Origin: JAHFRG01 sp036522275
GTDB lineage: Bacteria; Pseudomonadota; Gammaproteobacteria; Burkholderiales; JAHFRG01
NCBI GenBank assembly: GCA_036522275.1
Contig: DATDGC010000069.1
Location: 1 to 64,000 of the forward strand
DNA: 64,000 bases
Direction: 5' to 3'
Positions 17,575 through 26,157 of this stretch are shown here, one piece after another. Positions within the stretch are counted from its first letter, which is position 1. Each line of letters starts with the position of its first letter. Position numbers and translations under genes: made by a program. A model generated the notes under the pieces. That model was given only the letters and a program-made list of their open reading frames with translations, searched no databases and was not told where the DNA came from.

Positions 17575-18063
17575 TTATCTATAGGCCGCGTCGGCAGCAC
17601 GGTCTTTTGCGATCTGTTCTTCGTACCGGTCCCCCACCGCCAGCAGCATTTCCTTGGTGTAGATCAGATCGCCGCGTTTTTCGCCGTGGTATTCGAGGAT
17701 GCGCGTCTCCACGATCGAATCCACCGGACAGGATTCCTCGCACAGGCCGCAGAAAATGCACTTGGTCAAATCAATGTCGTAGCGCGTGGTGCGGCGAGTG
17801 CCGTCCGCCCGCTGCTCCGATTCGATGGTAATCGCCAGCGCCGGGCACACCGCCTCGCACAGCTTGCAGGCGATGCAGCGCTCTTCACCGTTGGGGTAAC
17901 GGCGCAACGCGTGCAAGCCCCTGAAGCGCGGACTCTGCGGCGTTTTCTCCTCGGGAAACTGTACGGTGATCTTACGCGCGAACAGGTGCCTGCCGGTGAG
18001 CCACATGCCCTTCACCAGCTCAAACAGCAGAAAAGTCCTGAAGAATTCCATGATGCGTTTCAT
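17575..18063 (-). CDS. nuoI: NADH-quinone oxidoreductase subunit I
   Basis: A 162-residue ferredoxin-like subunit carrying clusters N6a and N6b. Two motifs are plain: CIACKLCEAVCP (about residues 63-74) and CIFCGLCEESCP (about residues 102-113), each CxxCxxCxxxCP. An N-terminal amphipathic region anchors it to the membrane arm. Electrons pass through it from NuoG towards NuoB. It follows nuoH by 4 bases, and the downstream gap to nuoJ holds a tandem duplication and repeats. Confidence 0.97.
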   Translation of the reverse strand: MKRIMEFFRTFLLFELVKGMWLTGRHLFARKITVQFPEEKTPQSPRFRGLHALRRYPNGEERCIACKLCEAVCPALAITIESEQRADGTRRTTRYDIDLTKCIFCGLCEESCPVDSIVETRILEYHGEKRGDLIYTKEMLLAVGDRYEEQIAKDRAADAAYR

Positions 18064-18067
18064 GTCG

Positions 18068-19132
18068 TCATCCCCAGAACCAGAAACGCGTCTGCTGCAG
18101 GCCGCCGATCACGAAAATCCACACCAGCGTGACGGGGATAAACACTTTCCAGCCCAGGCGCATGATCTGGTCATAGCGGTAGCGCGGAAAAGTTGCGCGG
18201 AACCACAGAAAGCAAAATATGATGAAAACCACCTTGAACATCAGCCAGAACACGCCGGGCAGCCAGGTAAACGGCGCGAAATCAAACGGCGGCAGCCAGC
18301 CACCGAGAAACATGGTCGCGCACATGGTGGAGACCAGGATGATGTTGGCGTATTCGGCGAGGAAGAACACCGCGAATGCCATGCCGGAATACTCGACATG
18401 GAAACCGGCGACGATTTCCGATTCGCCTTCCGCCACATCAAACGGCGAGCGGTTGGTTTCAGCCACACCTGAAATCAGATAAACGAGAAACAACGGAAAA
18501 AGCGGCAGGAAAAACCAGTTTAAAAAACCCGCGCTGCCCTGCTGAGCCTTTACGATCTCGACCAGGTTGAGACTATGCGCAGCCATCAGCACACCCACCA
18601 GGGCAAAACCCATGGCGATCTCGTAGGAGACGATTTGCGCCGCCGAACGCATCGCGCCGATAAAAGCATATTTGGAGTTGGACGCCCAGCCGGCGATGAT
18701 CACGCCATACACGCCCATGGACGTTATCGCCATGATGTAGAGCAGGCCTGCGTCAACGTTGGCGAGCACCAGTTCGGGTTGAAATGGCACCACCGCCCAT
18801 GCCGCCAATGCCGGCATGATGGAAAGCACCGGCGCCAGCACAAACAGGAAGCGGTTGGCGCCGCTCGGGATGATGATTTCTTTGGTGAGCAGCTTGAGCG
18901 CATCGGCGATCGGCTGAGCCCACCCACCGAGCCATGGGATTCCAAAGAAAGTCACACGATTTGGGCCGAGTCGTACCTGCATGTAACCAATCACCTTGCG
19001 CTCTGCGAGCGTCAAGTAGGCGACGCCCAACAACAGCGGCACGACGATGGCGATGATAAGCCCCAGCGTCTTGGAGAAGGTGATGACATACGGCCACCAA
19101 ACCGGCCCGAACAATTCATGCAGCGAGCTCAT
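18068..19132 (-). CDS. nuoH: NADH-quinone oxidoreductase subunit H
   Basis: The ATG at 19132 overlaps the nuoG stop as ATGA, giving a 354-residue product; the longer frame is upstream read-through. Eight helices are expected. AERKVIGYMQVRLGPNRV and FGIPWLGGWAQPIADALKLL line the quinone-access region, and SGVAETNRSPFDVAEGESEI is the conserved acidic loop between helices 5 and 6. NuoH forms the membrane side of the quinone chamber. Length is standard. Confidence 0.97.
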   Translation of the reverse strand: MSSLHELFGPVWWPYVITFSKTLGLIIAIVVPLLLGVAYLTLAERKVIGYMQVRLGPNRVTFFGIPWLGGWAQPIADALKLLTKEIIIPSGANRFLFVLAPVLSIMPALAAWAVVPFQPELVLANVDAGLLYIMAITSMGVYGVIIAGWASNSKYAFIGAMRSAAQIVSYEIAMGFALVGVLMAAHSLNLVEIVKAQQGSAGFLNWFFLPLFPLFLVYLISGVAETNRSPFDVAEGESEIVAGFHVEYSGMAFAVFFLAEYANIILVSTMCATMFLGGWLPPFDFAPFTWLPGVFWLMFKVVFIIFCFLWFRATFPRYRYDQIMRLGWKVFIPVTLVWIFVIGGLQQTRFWFWG

Positions 19133-21483
19133 GCCGCGCGCTCCACGGTGATTTCTCCGAACATGGCGCCCAGATCCGCCGTCAGCGGGTGCGCGCACGC
19201 TACGCGCACGCAGTTCTGCGGCAGCGTGTCGTCGCGGCATGCTTCTAGCGTGGCCGAGTCCTGCTCCTGGGTCAATTTGACTTTGTCTCCCTCGCACAGC
19301 TTGAGCCGCTCGAAAAGCACCCCTGGCATCCACGCCACCGGAGCCCTGGCATCGCGGGTTTTCTGCAACGAGCCGGCACGGCGCACGATAGCATCGGCTG
19401 AATAAATCGGCACTTCTCCAATGCGCTGCAATCTGCCTGCCGCAGGGGTTTCAACGGCGGCGAAAATCCGCTGGCGCAAGCAGTTGTCAAGCCTCCGCGA
19501 TAAATCCGCACCAGCATTGGGAAGGATTTCCGCCCGCACTTGCTCGATGCTGTCCTGCTCGAAGCCAGCCAGTCCCAGCAGGTTGCCCAGCACGCGCAAT
19601 ACTTTCCATGCCGGACGGGTTTCAGCGAGCGGCTTCACCGTGCCGTTGAAGCTCTGCGACCTGCCTTCGGTATTGATAAATGTGCCCGCGGTTTCGGTGA
19701 ACGGCGAGATCGGCAACAGTACGTGCGCATATTCGGTGGCTTTGTGCCTATAAGCGCTCATGGCCACCACCAGATCGGCGTTGCGCATCGCGGCAACTGC
19801 CTGGCGCGGATTGTGGCAATCGAGCTCGACTTCGGTATTGAGCAGCAGATAGGCTTTGAGCTGATTATCCAGCATCGCGTTGGCATGCTTGCCAGCAGGC
19901 GTCCCGAATGGGACCGCACCGGCGACATAGCCGCCGACACTGTTCGCGGCTTCGCCGAAGAAACCAAATTTTGCACCGAGCAGCGAGGCGAGCTCCTGAG
20001 CCAGCGCATGCAAGGCTGCCGCCTGCGGATGATTTTGCGCGAGGTTGCCGAGAAAGACCGCGACGTTCTTCCCTGAGGCCAGGCTCTCCGCAATGCGCCG
20101 CGCTTCTTGGGAAGGATTGAGCGCAGCGAGCTGTGCGCTAAATGCACAAGGCTGGCTCTTCGCTTCGGCCGCCGCTTTCAGCACTTCCGCAAGCGCCTTC
20201 ACCATTTCCCGCGGCGCGATGATGGCTTTATGTTCAATCTTCATCAGCAAAGCATCATCTACCGCGTTGATGAGATTGATGCGCGTGCCGTGCTTTGCCG
20301 CCTGACGCAGGCGCTGGGCAAGAAGCGGATGATCTTTGCGCAGCATGCTGCCCACCACCAGGACGCGGTCAAGCCGATTGATCTCCGCGATTTTCATTCC
20401 CAGCCAGGGCGCGCCCTGCAACACCGCGTCCGCGCTGAAATCGCATTGGCGCAAACGGAAATCCACATTGCCGCCGCCCAAACCGCGCACCAGCTTTTGC
20501 AGCAGATACAGCTCTTCCAACGTGCTGTGCGCGGTAGCGAGTGCGCCTATCGCTTGCATACCATGTGAATTTTTTATTTGTTTAATTTTATTTGCAATAT
20601 ATTCCAGCGCCGTCTGCCATTCCACTTCTTTCCACTCGCCGTCTTGCTTCAACATCGGCCAGGTCAGGCGCTCTTCAGAATTCAGTCCCTCGTAGGAGAA
20701 ACGGTCTTTGTCGGAAAGCCAGCATTCATTGATTTCCTCGTTGTCGCGCGGCAGCACGCGCATCACGCGGTTATTTTTGACCTGCACGATGAGATTCGAA
20801 CCCAGACTGTCATGCGGGCTCACTGATTTTCTGCGCGACAATTCCCAGGTGCGCGCGGTGTAGCGGAACGGCTTGGAAGTCAGCGCGCCCACCGGACAGA
20901 TATCTATCATGTTGCCCGAAAGCTCCGAGTCCACTGTCTTTTCCACAAACGTCAGGATTTCCGCATGTTCGCCGCGTCCCGCCATGCCGAGTTCCATAAT
21001 GCCGGCGATTTCCTGGCCGAAGCGCACGCAACGCGTGCAGTAGATGCAGCGCGTCATGTCGGTGGCAATGAGCGGCCCAAGATTTTTGTCCGTCACCACG
21101 CGCTTTTCTTCCTGGTAGCGCGAGGCACTGCCCCCGTAGCCCACCGCGAGATCCTGCAGCGGGCATTCGCCGCCCTGGTCGCAGATCGGACAGTCGAGCG
21201 GATGATTAATCAGCAAGAATTCCATCACGCCCTTCTGCGCTTTCACCGCCTCGTCGGAATGAGTAAACACCTTCATGCCGCCCATAGCCGGTGTGGCACA
21301 GGCCGGCAGAGGTTTGGGCGCTTTCTCCACCTGCACCAAACACATGCGGCAGTTGGCGGCAATCGAAAGCTTTCGGTGGTAGCAGAAATACGGGATGAAA
21401 ATGCCCAGCTTGTTGGCCGCATCCATGATGGTGCTGCCTTCCGTCACTTCGATATGCCTACCGTCTATTTCAATTTCAAGCAT
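19129..21483 (-). CDS. nuoG: NADH-quinone oxidoreductase subunit G
   Basis: The start is the ATG at 21483 (MLEIEIDGRHIEVTEGS), overlapping the nuoF end by 8 bases; about 784 residues. The N-terminal 2Fe-2S domain has CYHRKLSIAANCRMC (N1b), then HPLDCPICDQGGECPLQD (N5) and CIYCTRCVRFGQE (N4). The molybdopterin-like domain lacks the CxxCxxxC of cluster N7; the equivalent stretch reads SVSPHDSLGSN, as in mitochondrial-type NDUFS1. Electrons therefore run N3-N1b-N4-N5 to NuoI. Confidence 0.96.
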   Translation of the reverse strand: MLEIEIDGRHIEVTEGSTIMDAANKLGIFIPYFCYHRKLSIAANCRMCLVQVEKAPKPLPACATPAMGGMKVFTHSDEAVKAQKGVMEFLLINHPLDCPICDQGGECPLQDLAVGYGGSASRYQEEKRVVTDKNLGPLIATDMTRCIYCTRCVRFGQEIAGIMELGMAGRGEHAEILTFVEKTVDSELSGNMIDICPVGALTSKPFRYTARTWELSRRKSVSPHDSLGSNLIVQVKNNRVMRVLPRDNEEINECWLSDKDRFSYEGLNSEERLTWPMLKQDGEWKEVEWQTALEYIANKIKQIKNSHGMQAIGALATAHSTLEELYLLQKLVRGLGGGNVDFRLRQCDFSADAVLQGAPWLGMKIAEINRLDRVLVVGSMLRKDHPLLAQRLRQAAKHGTRINLINAVDDALLMKIEHKAIIAPREMVKALAEVLKAAAEAKSQPCAFSAQLAALNPSQEARRIAESLASGKNVAVFLGNLAQNHPQAAALHALAQELASLLGAKFGFFGEAANSVGGYVAGAVPFGTPAGKHANAMLDNQLKAYLLLNTEVELDCHNPRQAVAAMRNADLVVAMSAYRHKATEYAHVLLPISPFTETAGTFINTEGRSQSFNGTVKPLAETRPAWKVLRVLGNLLGLAGFEQDSIEQVRAEILPNAGADLSRRLDNCLRQRIFAAVETPAAGRLQRIGEVPIYSADAIVRRAGSLQKTRDARAPVAWMPGVLFERLKLCEGDKVKLTQEQDSATLEACRDDTLPQNCVRVACAHPLTADLGAMFGEITVERAA

Positions 21484-22771
21484 AAGCTGGTACCAGGCAT
21501 TGTTTGTGTTCAATGTGGTGCTGGAACTCGCCGCGGAAATGGGTGATGAAACTTTTCACCGGCAGCGCGGCGGCATCGCCTAAAGCGCAAATGGTGCGCC
21601 CCGCAATGTTGTCGGCGACATTGAGCAGCAGATCCAGGTCTTCCTGCCTGCCCTGGCCGTGCTCGATGCGGTTCACCACGCGGTACAGCCAGCCGGTGCC
21701 TTCGCGGCACGGCGTGCACTGGCCGCAGGATTCCTCGAAGTAAAAATAGGAAAGACGCAGCAGCGCTTTCACCATGCACACCGTCTCGTCCATGATGATG
21801 ACTCCACCGGAACCCAGCATCGAGCCCGCTTTGGCAATCGAATCGTAATCCATGTCGGTGGCAAGCATGATATGCGCGGGCAAGACCGGCATCGAGGAGC
21901 CGCCAGGAATGCAGGCTTTGAGTTGCCTCCCTCCGCGCATACCACCCGCGAACTCCAAAAGCTTCGCAAACGGCGTGCCCAGCGGCACTTCGTAGTTGCC
22001 TGGATGGTTTACATGCCCACAGACGGAGAAAATCTTGGTGCCGCCGTTGTTGGGCCTGCCTATGCTTAGGAACTTCTCGCTGCCGTTCAGCACAATTGAG
22101 GGAACGCAGGCTAATGTCTCGGTGTTATTGATGGTGGTGGGCTTGCCGTACAAACCAAAACTCGCGGGAAACGGCGGCTTGAAGCGCGGCATGCCTTTCT
22201 TGCCTTCCAGCGATTCGAGAAGCGCAGTCTCCTCGCCGCAGATATAGGCACCGTAGCCGTGATGGTTATAGAGCTGGAAACTGAAATCCGAGCCGAGGAT
22301 CTTGTCGCCGAGAAAACCCGCGGCGCGCGCCTCTTCCAGCGCCTCCTCCATGCGCTCGTAGCAATCCCACACTTCGCCGTGCACATAGTTGTAGCCGGTT
22401 TTGGCCCCCATCGCATATGCCGCAATCGCCATTCCCTCGATGATGATGTGCGGGTTGTAGCGCATGATGTCGCGGTCCTTGAACGAACCCGGCTCGCCTT
22501 CGTCGGAATTGCACACCAGGTATTTCTCGCCGGCGAAACTTTTCGGCATGAAGCTCCATTTCAATCCCGTGGGAAACCCCGCCCCGCCGCGGCCACGCAG
22601 AGCGGATTTTTTCACTTCATTGATAATCTGCTCCGGCGGGATTTTTTCAGCCAGCACTTTTTTGAGCGCCGAATAGCCGCCGCGCCGCATGTAATCGCCG
22701 ATGCGCCAGTTGTTGCCATCAAGGCCGGCAAGAATGATAGGGTTGAGGTGGCGGCCGTGCAGGCAGGTCAT
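21476..22771 (-). CDS. nuoF: NADH-quinone oxidoreductase subunit F
   Basis: The start is the ATG at 22771 (MTCLHGRHLNPIILAGLDG); the longer frame would run into the repeat element. The 431-residue product binds NADH, FMN and cluster N3. Visible motifs are LRGRGGAGFPTGLKW (NADH/FMN-binding glycines), YICGEETALLESLEG and ESCGQCTPCREGTGW with the cluster cysteines. No strong Shine-Dalgarno is seen, because the 20 bases upstream are the terminal arm of the inverted-repeat element. The end overlaps nuoG. Confidence 0.97.
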   Translation of the reverse strand: MTCLHGRHLNPIILAGLDGNNWRIGDYMRRGGYSALKKVLAEKIPPEQIINEVKKSALRGRGGAGFPTGLKWSFMPKSFAGEKYLVCNSDEGEPGSFKDRDIMRYNPHIIIEGMAIAAYAMGAKTGYNYVHGEVWDCYERMEEALEEARAAGFLGDKILGSDFSFQLYNHHGYGAYICGEETALLESLEGKKGMPRFKPPFPASFGLYGKPTTINNTETLACVPSIVLNGSEKFLSIGRPNNGGTKIFSVCGHVNHPGNYEVPLGTPFAKLLEFAGGMRGGRQLKACIPGGSSMPVLPAHIMLATDMDYDSIAKAGSMLGSGGVIIMDETVCMVKALLRLSYFYFEESCGQCTPCREGTGWLYRVVNRIEHGQGRQEDLDLLLNVADNIAGRTICALGDAAALPVKSFITHFRGEFQHHIEHKQCLVPAYA

Positions 22772-22774
22772 GAT

Positions 22775-23046
22775 GGGGTGACTAAGTAAATAAAATCGGT
22801 TCGCGTTGTGTCCCAAACGCGGATGAGTACGCGAAAGGCGACGAAGCAAATAGTAAATCTATTTGCGAGGAGTCTGACAAAGTAGGCGCCGCGTTTGTGC
22901 ACAACCCGACGGGCTCGAGCGGTTTGGGCGCATTGCATTGTCGCCGCTCCCTTGTTTGGAAATACCAAACGGCGGCTCGCGGCTCCTCGCACTGCATCCC
23001 AAATCGCCACGAGCGCGAATCGCGTTTTCATTTACTTAGTCACCCC
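22775..23046. repeat. 272-bp inverted-repeat element, TGAYTAAGT family, copy 2, between nuoE and nuoF
   Basis: Bounded by arms of about 22 bases (22775-22796 and 23025-23046) with core TGACTAAGTAAAT. The interior follows the same plan as the copies at 4252 and 33210: GCGACGAAG, then a hairpin at 22847-22865 (CAAATAG paired with CTATTTG), then CGAGGAG. The hairpin stem differs in sequence from the other copies but pairs perfectly. One arm supplies the last codons and stop of nuoE, and the other abuts the nuoF start. No convincing gene lies inside. Confidence 0.8.
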
Positions 23047-23530
23047 CCAACTCTTCGAGCAAGGCATCGAGCTTGTCCTGTGTCATGAAGCTGCACATGC
23101 GCTTGTTATTGACCAGCAGCACCGGGGCGTCGCCGCAGGTGCCAAAGCATTCACCCTCTTTTAGCGTAAACTGCCCGTCCGCTGTGGTTTGGTTGAAAGC
23201 GATGCCGAACTTTTTTTTCAGATAATCTGCTGCGGCGTTGGCGCCGGAAAGCGCGCAAGGCAAGTTAGTGCAAAGGCTGATCTTGTACTTGCCCACCGGC
23301 TCCACGTTGTACATGGTGTAAAAGGTAGCCACCTCGTACACCACAATCGGCGGCATGCCCAGGTATTGCGCGACGAAATCCATGGTCTCGGTGGAAAGCC
23401 AGCCTTTCTCGTCCTGGGCGATCGTCAGCGCCGCAATCACTGCGGACCGCTTCTGGCTGGGCGGATACTTGGCGGCGGCCTTGTCTATTTTCGCCAGCGA
23501 GTCGGGCGATAAAATCATTGGAGCGTTCAT
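23036..23530 (-). CDS. nuoE: NADH-quinone oxidoreductase subunit E
   Basis: The start is the ATG at 23530 with GGAAGG just upstream; 164 residues. The thioredoxin-like 2Fe-2S domain binds cluster N1a through CTNLPC and CFGTC, preceded by VYEVATFYTMYNVEPVGKY. The protein sits beside NuoF at the NADH-oxidising tip. Its last codons (GlyAsp-stop, GGTGACTAA) lie within the terminal arm of the downstream repeat element, so the native C-terminus may have been altered by insertion. ATG at 23518 is an alternative start. Confidence 0.96.
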   Translation of the reverse strand: MNAPMILSPDSLAKIDKAAAKYPPSQKRSAVIAALTIAQDEKGWLSTETMDFVAQYLGMPPIVVYEVATFYTMYNVEPVGKYKISLCTNLPCALSGANAAADYLKKKFGIAFNQTTADGQFTLKEGECFGTCGDAPVLLVNNKRMCSFMTQDKLDALLEELGGD

Positions 23531-23536
23531 TCGCCT

Positions 23537-23664
23537 TCCCATGAAAAGCGCCCGAGCGCAGGCAGAACGCGAAGCGAGCGGACGAGAACAGCGGAGTTTA
23601 CAAAGTAGTAAATGAGCATGTTCGAGGCCGCAAGCGACAAAGTTATGCCAAGCGAAGCGTTTTT
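23537..23664. repeat. Structured gap between nuoD and nuoE, related repeat type
   Basis: About 128 bases whose ends are roughly complementary (ATGAAAAGCG and AAGCGTTTTTCAT). Inside, TTTAC and GTAAA flank a short AAAGTA loop near 23595-23610, and GAGGCCGCAAGCGACAAAG follows. The plan of purine-rich GCGA motif, hairpin, then GAG motif recalls the larger elements, but the TGAYTAAGT ends are absent, so membership is uncertain. Confidence 0.5.
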
Positions 23665-23666
23665 CA

Positions 23667-24920
23667 TCATCGATCTATTTCCCCAAACACAATGTCCTGC
23701 GTGCCGATAATCGCCACCACGTCGGCAATCATGTGTCCACGGGCCATTTCATCGAGAGCAGCCAGGTGCGGAAAGCTGGGCGCGCGGATTTTCAGGCGGT
23801 AAGGCTTATTTGCGCCGTCGGAAACGAGATAAATGCCGAATTCGCCCTTGGGCGCCTCAACAGCAGCATAGGCTTCGCCTTCGGGCACGTGAAAACCTTC
23901 GGTGAAGAGCTTGAAATGGTGAATCAGTTCTTCCATGTTCTGCTTCATTTCCACGCGCGAGGGCGGGGCAATCTTGTGATTATCGGTGATCACCGGCCCC
24001 GGGTTTTTCCTCAGCCACTCGATGCACTGTTTGATGATGCGGTTGGATTGGCGCATTTCCTCAATGCGCACCAGATAACGGTCGTAGCAGTCGCCGCTGA
24101 CGCCCACCGGAATGTCGAATTCCATCTTGTCGTAAACCTCGTACGGCTGCTTCTTGCGCAGATCCCATTCCACGCCTGAGCCGCGCAGCATCGGGCCGGT
24201 AAAACCCAGTGCCTTGGCGCGCTCAGCGGAGACCACGCCGATGCCCACCGTGCGCTGCTTCCAGATACGGTTGTCAGTGAGCAGTGTTTCGTAGTCGTCT
24301 ATGTACCTGGGAAAGCGCTTAGTGAAATCCTCGATGAAATCGAGCAGCGAGCCCTGGCGGTTTTCGTTGAGCTTTGCCACCTCCGCGGCGCTATGGATTT
24401 TCGACGCCTGGTACTGCGGCATGGAGTCGGGAAGATCGCGGTAGACTCCACCCGGACGATAGTAGGCGGCGTGCATGCGTGCGCCGGAAACCGCTTCGTA
24501 GCAGTCCATCAGATCCTCGCGTTCGCGAAAGGCGTACAGGAACACAGTCATCGCGCCCACATCCAGCGCGTGCGCACCGAGCCACAACAAATGATTGAGA
24601 ATGCGCGTAATCTCGTCGAACATGACGCGAATGTATTGCGCGCGGATCGGCACTTCCAGCTCGAGCAGCTTTTCGATCACCATCACGTAGGCATGCTCGT
24701 TGCACATCATCGAGACGTAATCGAGGCGATCCATATACGGTACCGACTGCAGATAGGTTTTATGCTCGGCGAGTTTTTCGGTGGCGCGATGCAAAAGGCC
24801 GATATGCGGGTCGGCGCGCTCAATCACTTCGCCGTCAAGCTCCAGCACCAACCGCAACACCCCGTGCGCCGCCGGGTGTTGTGGACCGAAATTCATCGTA
24901 TAGTTGCGAATCTCTGCCAT
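23667..24920 (-). CDS. nuoD: NADH-quinone oxidoreductase subunit D
   Basis: A 417-residue subunit derived from hydrogenase large subunits. MNFGPQHPAAHGVLRLVLEL carries the quinone-site histidine loop, YLQSVPYMDRLDYVSMMCNE contains the conserved quinone-proximal tyrosine, and the C-terminus ends DIVFGEIDR. It forms the quinone pocket with NuoB and NuoH. It is separated from nuoC by a 118-base gap holding a hairpin repeat. Length is standard. Confidence 0.97.
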   Translation of the reverse strand: MAEIRNYTMNFGPQHPAAHGVLRLVLELDGEVIERADPHIGLLHRATEKLAEHKTYLQSVPYMDRLDYVSMMCNEHAYVMVIEKLLELEVPIRAQYIRVMFDEITRILNHLLWLGAHALDVGAMTVFLYAFREREDLMDCYEAVSGARMHAAYYRPGGVYRDLPDSMPQYQASKIHSAAEVAKLNENRQGSLLDFIEDFTKRFPRYIDDYETLLTDNRIWKQRTVGIGVVSAERAKALGFTGPMLRGSGVEWDLRKKQPYEVYDKMEFDIPVGVSGDCYDRYLVRIEEMRQSNRIIKQCIEWLRKNPGPVITDNHKIAPPSRVEMKQNMEELIHHFKLFTEGFHVPEGEAYAAVEAPKGEFGIYLVSDGANKPYRLKIRAPSFPHLAALDEMARGHMIADVVAIIGTQDIVFGEIDR

Positions 24921-24933
24921 AAAAGCTAAAAAG

Positions 24934-25025
24934 CCTTTACCGCAGAGGACGCTGAGAACGCAGAGGAAAAACTGTCTAATACAAGCATTACTCTGCGACC
25001 TTTGCGACCTCCGCGGTTCAAGATT
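24934..25025. repeat. Hairpin of the CCGCAGAGG type between nuoC and nuoD
   Basis: ACCGCAGAGGACGCTGAGAA near 24940 pairs imperfectly with CTGCGACCTTTGCGACCTCC near 24993 followed by GCGGT. The loop is AT-rich. It is the same repeat type as in the nuoM/nuoN gap. Confidence 0.65.
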
Positions 25026-25038
25026 TTCACGTCGTCAT

Positions 25039-25647
25039 TCATTGCTTCGTGCCCAGATCACCGTATTGCTCTTCGCGGATGATGCGCGGCACTTCGTCGC
25101 GCGGCTCGATGGACACCGGCTGGTAAATCACACGCTGCTGGTCCGGGTCGTAGCGCATTTCCACGTTGCCGGAGAGCGGAAAGTCCTTGCGGAATGGGTG
25201 GCCGATAAAACCGTAATCGGTGAGGATGCGCCGCAAGTCGGGATGCCCGGTGAACACGATGCCGAACAGATCAAACGCTTCGCGCTCAAACCAGTTGGCG
25301 GATGGCCAAAGCGGGAGCAGCGAGTCAAACATCAGGAAATCATCGTTTTCGGCAAACGCCTTGAGACGCAGCCGCCAGTTGTGGGTGAGCGACAGCAGAT
25401 GACAGACCACCGCGAAGCGCGGCCCGCTCCAGGTCCCGTCTCCGTAATCTCGGTAGTCCACGCCGCACAAATCAATCAGCTGCTCAAAGCGCAACTCAGC
25501 ATCGTCGCGCAAAACCTGCGCCGCTGAAAACCAGTCCGCAGGCTTGACCGTGAGGGTGAGTTCTCCAACCGCTTCGCTAAGTTTGACAATACGCTCACCC
25601 AAAGCGCTTTTTAGGTGTGCGCTAAGATTTTCTAGTTTGACGGTCAT
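25039..25647 (-). CDS. nuoC: NADH-quinone oxidoreductase subunit C
   Basis: A 202-residue hydrophilic subunit of the connecting arm. The 30-kDa signature is clear: FEQLIDLCGVDYRDYG, WPSANWFEREAFDLFGIVF and FTGHPDLRRILTDYGFIGHP followed by FRKDFPL. It packs against NuoD and NuoI and binds no cofactor. NuoC and NuoD are separate here, unlike the fused NuoCD of enterobacteria. It follows nuoB by 33 bases. Confidence 0.97.
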   Translation of the reverse strand: MTVKLENLSAHLKSALGERIVKLSEAVGELTLTVKPADWFSAAQVLRDDAELRFEQLIDLCGVDYRDYGDGTWSGPRFAVVCHLLSLTHNWRLRLKAFAENDDFLMFDSLLPLWPSANWFEREAFDLFGIVFTGHPDLRRILTDYGFIGHPFRKDFPLSGNVEMRYDPDQQRVIYQPVSIEPRDEVPRIIREEQYGDLGTKQ

Positions 25648-25680
25648 TATTAGATGCTTGATGAATAAACGATATGATCA

Positions 25681-26157
25681 TCAGCGGGCGATGGTGTTGG
25701 TGCGCTTGATCTTGTTTTGCAATTGGATAATGCCGTAAAGCAAGGCTTCCGCGGTAGGCGGGCAGCCCGGCACATAAATATCCACCGGCACGATGCGGTC
25801 GCAGCCGCGCACCACGGAATAGGAATAATGGTAGTAGCCGCCGCCGTTGGCGCACGAGCCCATGGAAATTACCCAGCGCGGCTCGGCCATCTGGTCATAC
25901 ACTTTTCTGAGCGCCGGCGCCATCTTGTTGCACAGCGTGCCGGCGACAATCATCACGTCCGACTGGCGCGGACTGCCACGGAACACGACGCCGAACCGGT
26001 CGAGATCATAGCGCGAAGCGCCGGCTTGCATCATTTCTATCGCGCAGCAGGCGAGTCCGAAGGTCATCGGCCACAATGAGCCGGTGCGCGTCCAGTTGAT
26101 CAGCTTGTCGGCGGTGGTGGTGATAAAGCCTTTTTCCAGTACACCCTCTATTCCCAT
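25681..26157 (-). CDS. nuoB: NADH-quinone oxidoreductase subunit B
   Basis: The ATG at 26157 (MGIEGVLEKGFITTT) overlaps the nuoA end by 10 bases; 158 residues. Cluster N2 ligands are visible: the tandem cysteines in FGLACCAIEMM, the cysteine in SMGSCANGGGYYHYSYSVV and the one in YVPGCPPTAEAL. N2 is the last cluster before quinone. Length is standard for betaproteobacterial NuoB. Confidence 0.97.
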   Translation of the reverse strand: MGIEGVLEKGFITTTADKLINWTRTGSLWPMTFGLACCAIEMMQAGASRYDLDRFGVVFRGSPRQSDVMIVAGTLCNKMAPALRKVYDQMAEPRWVISMGSCANGGGYYHYSYSVVRGCDRIVPVDIYVPGCPPTAEALLYGIIQLQNKIKRTNTIAR

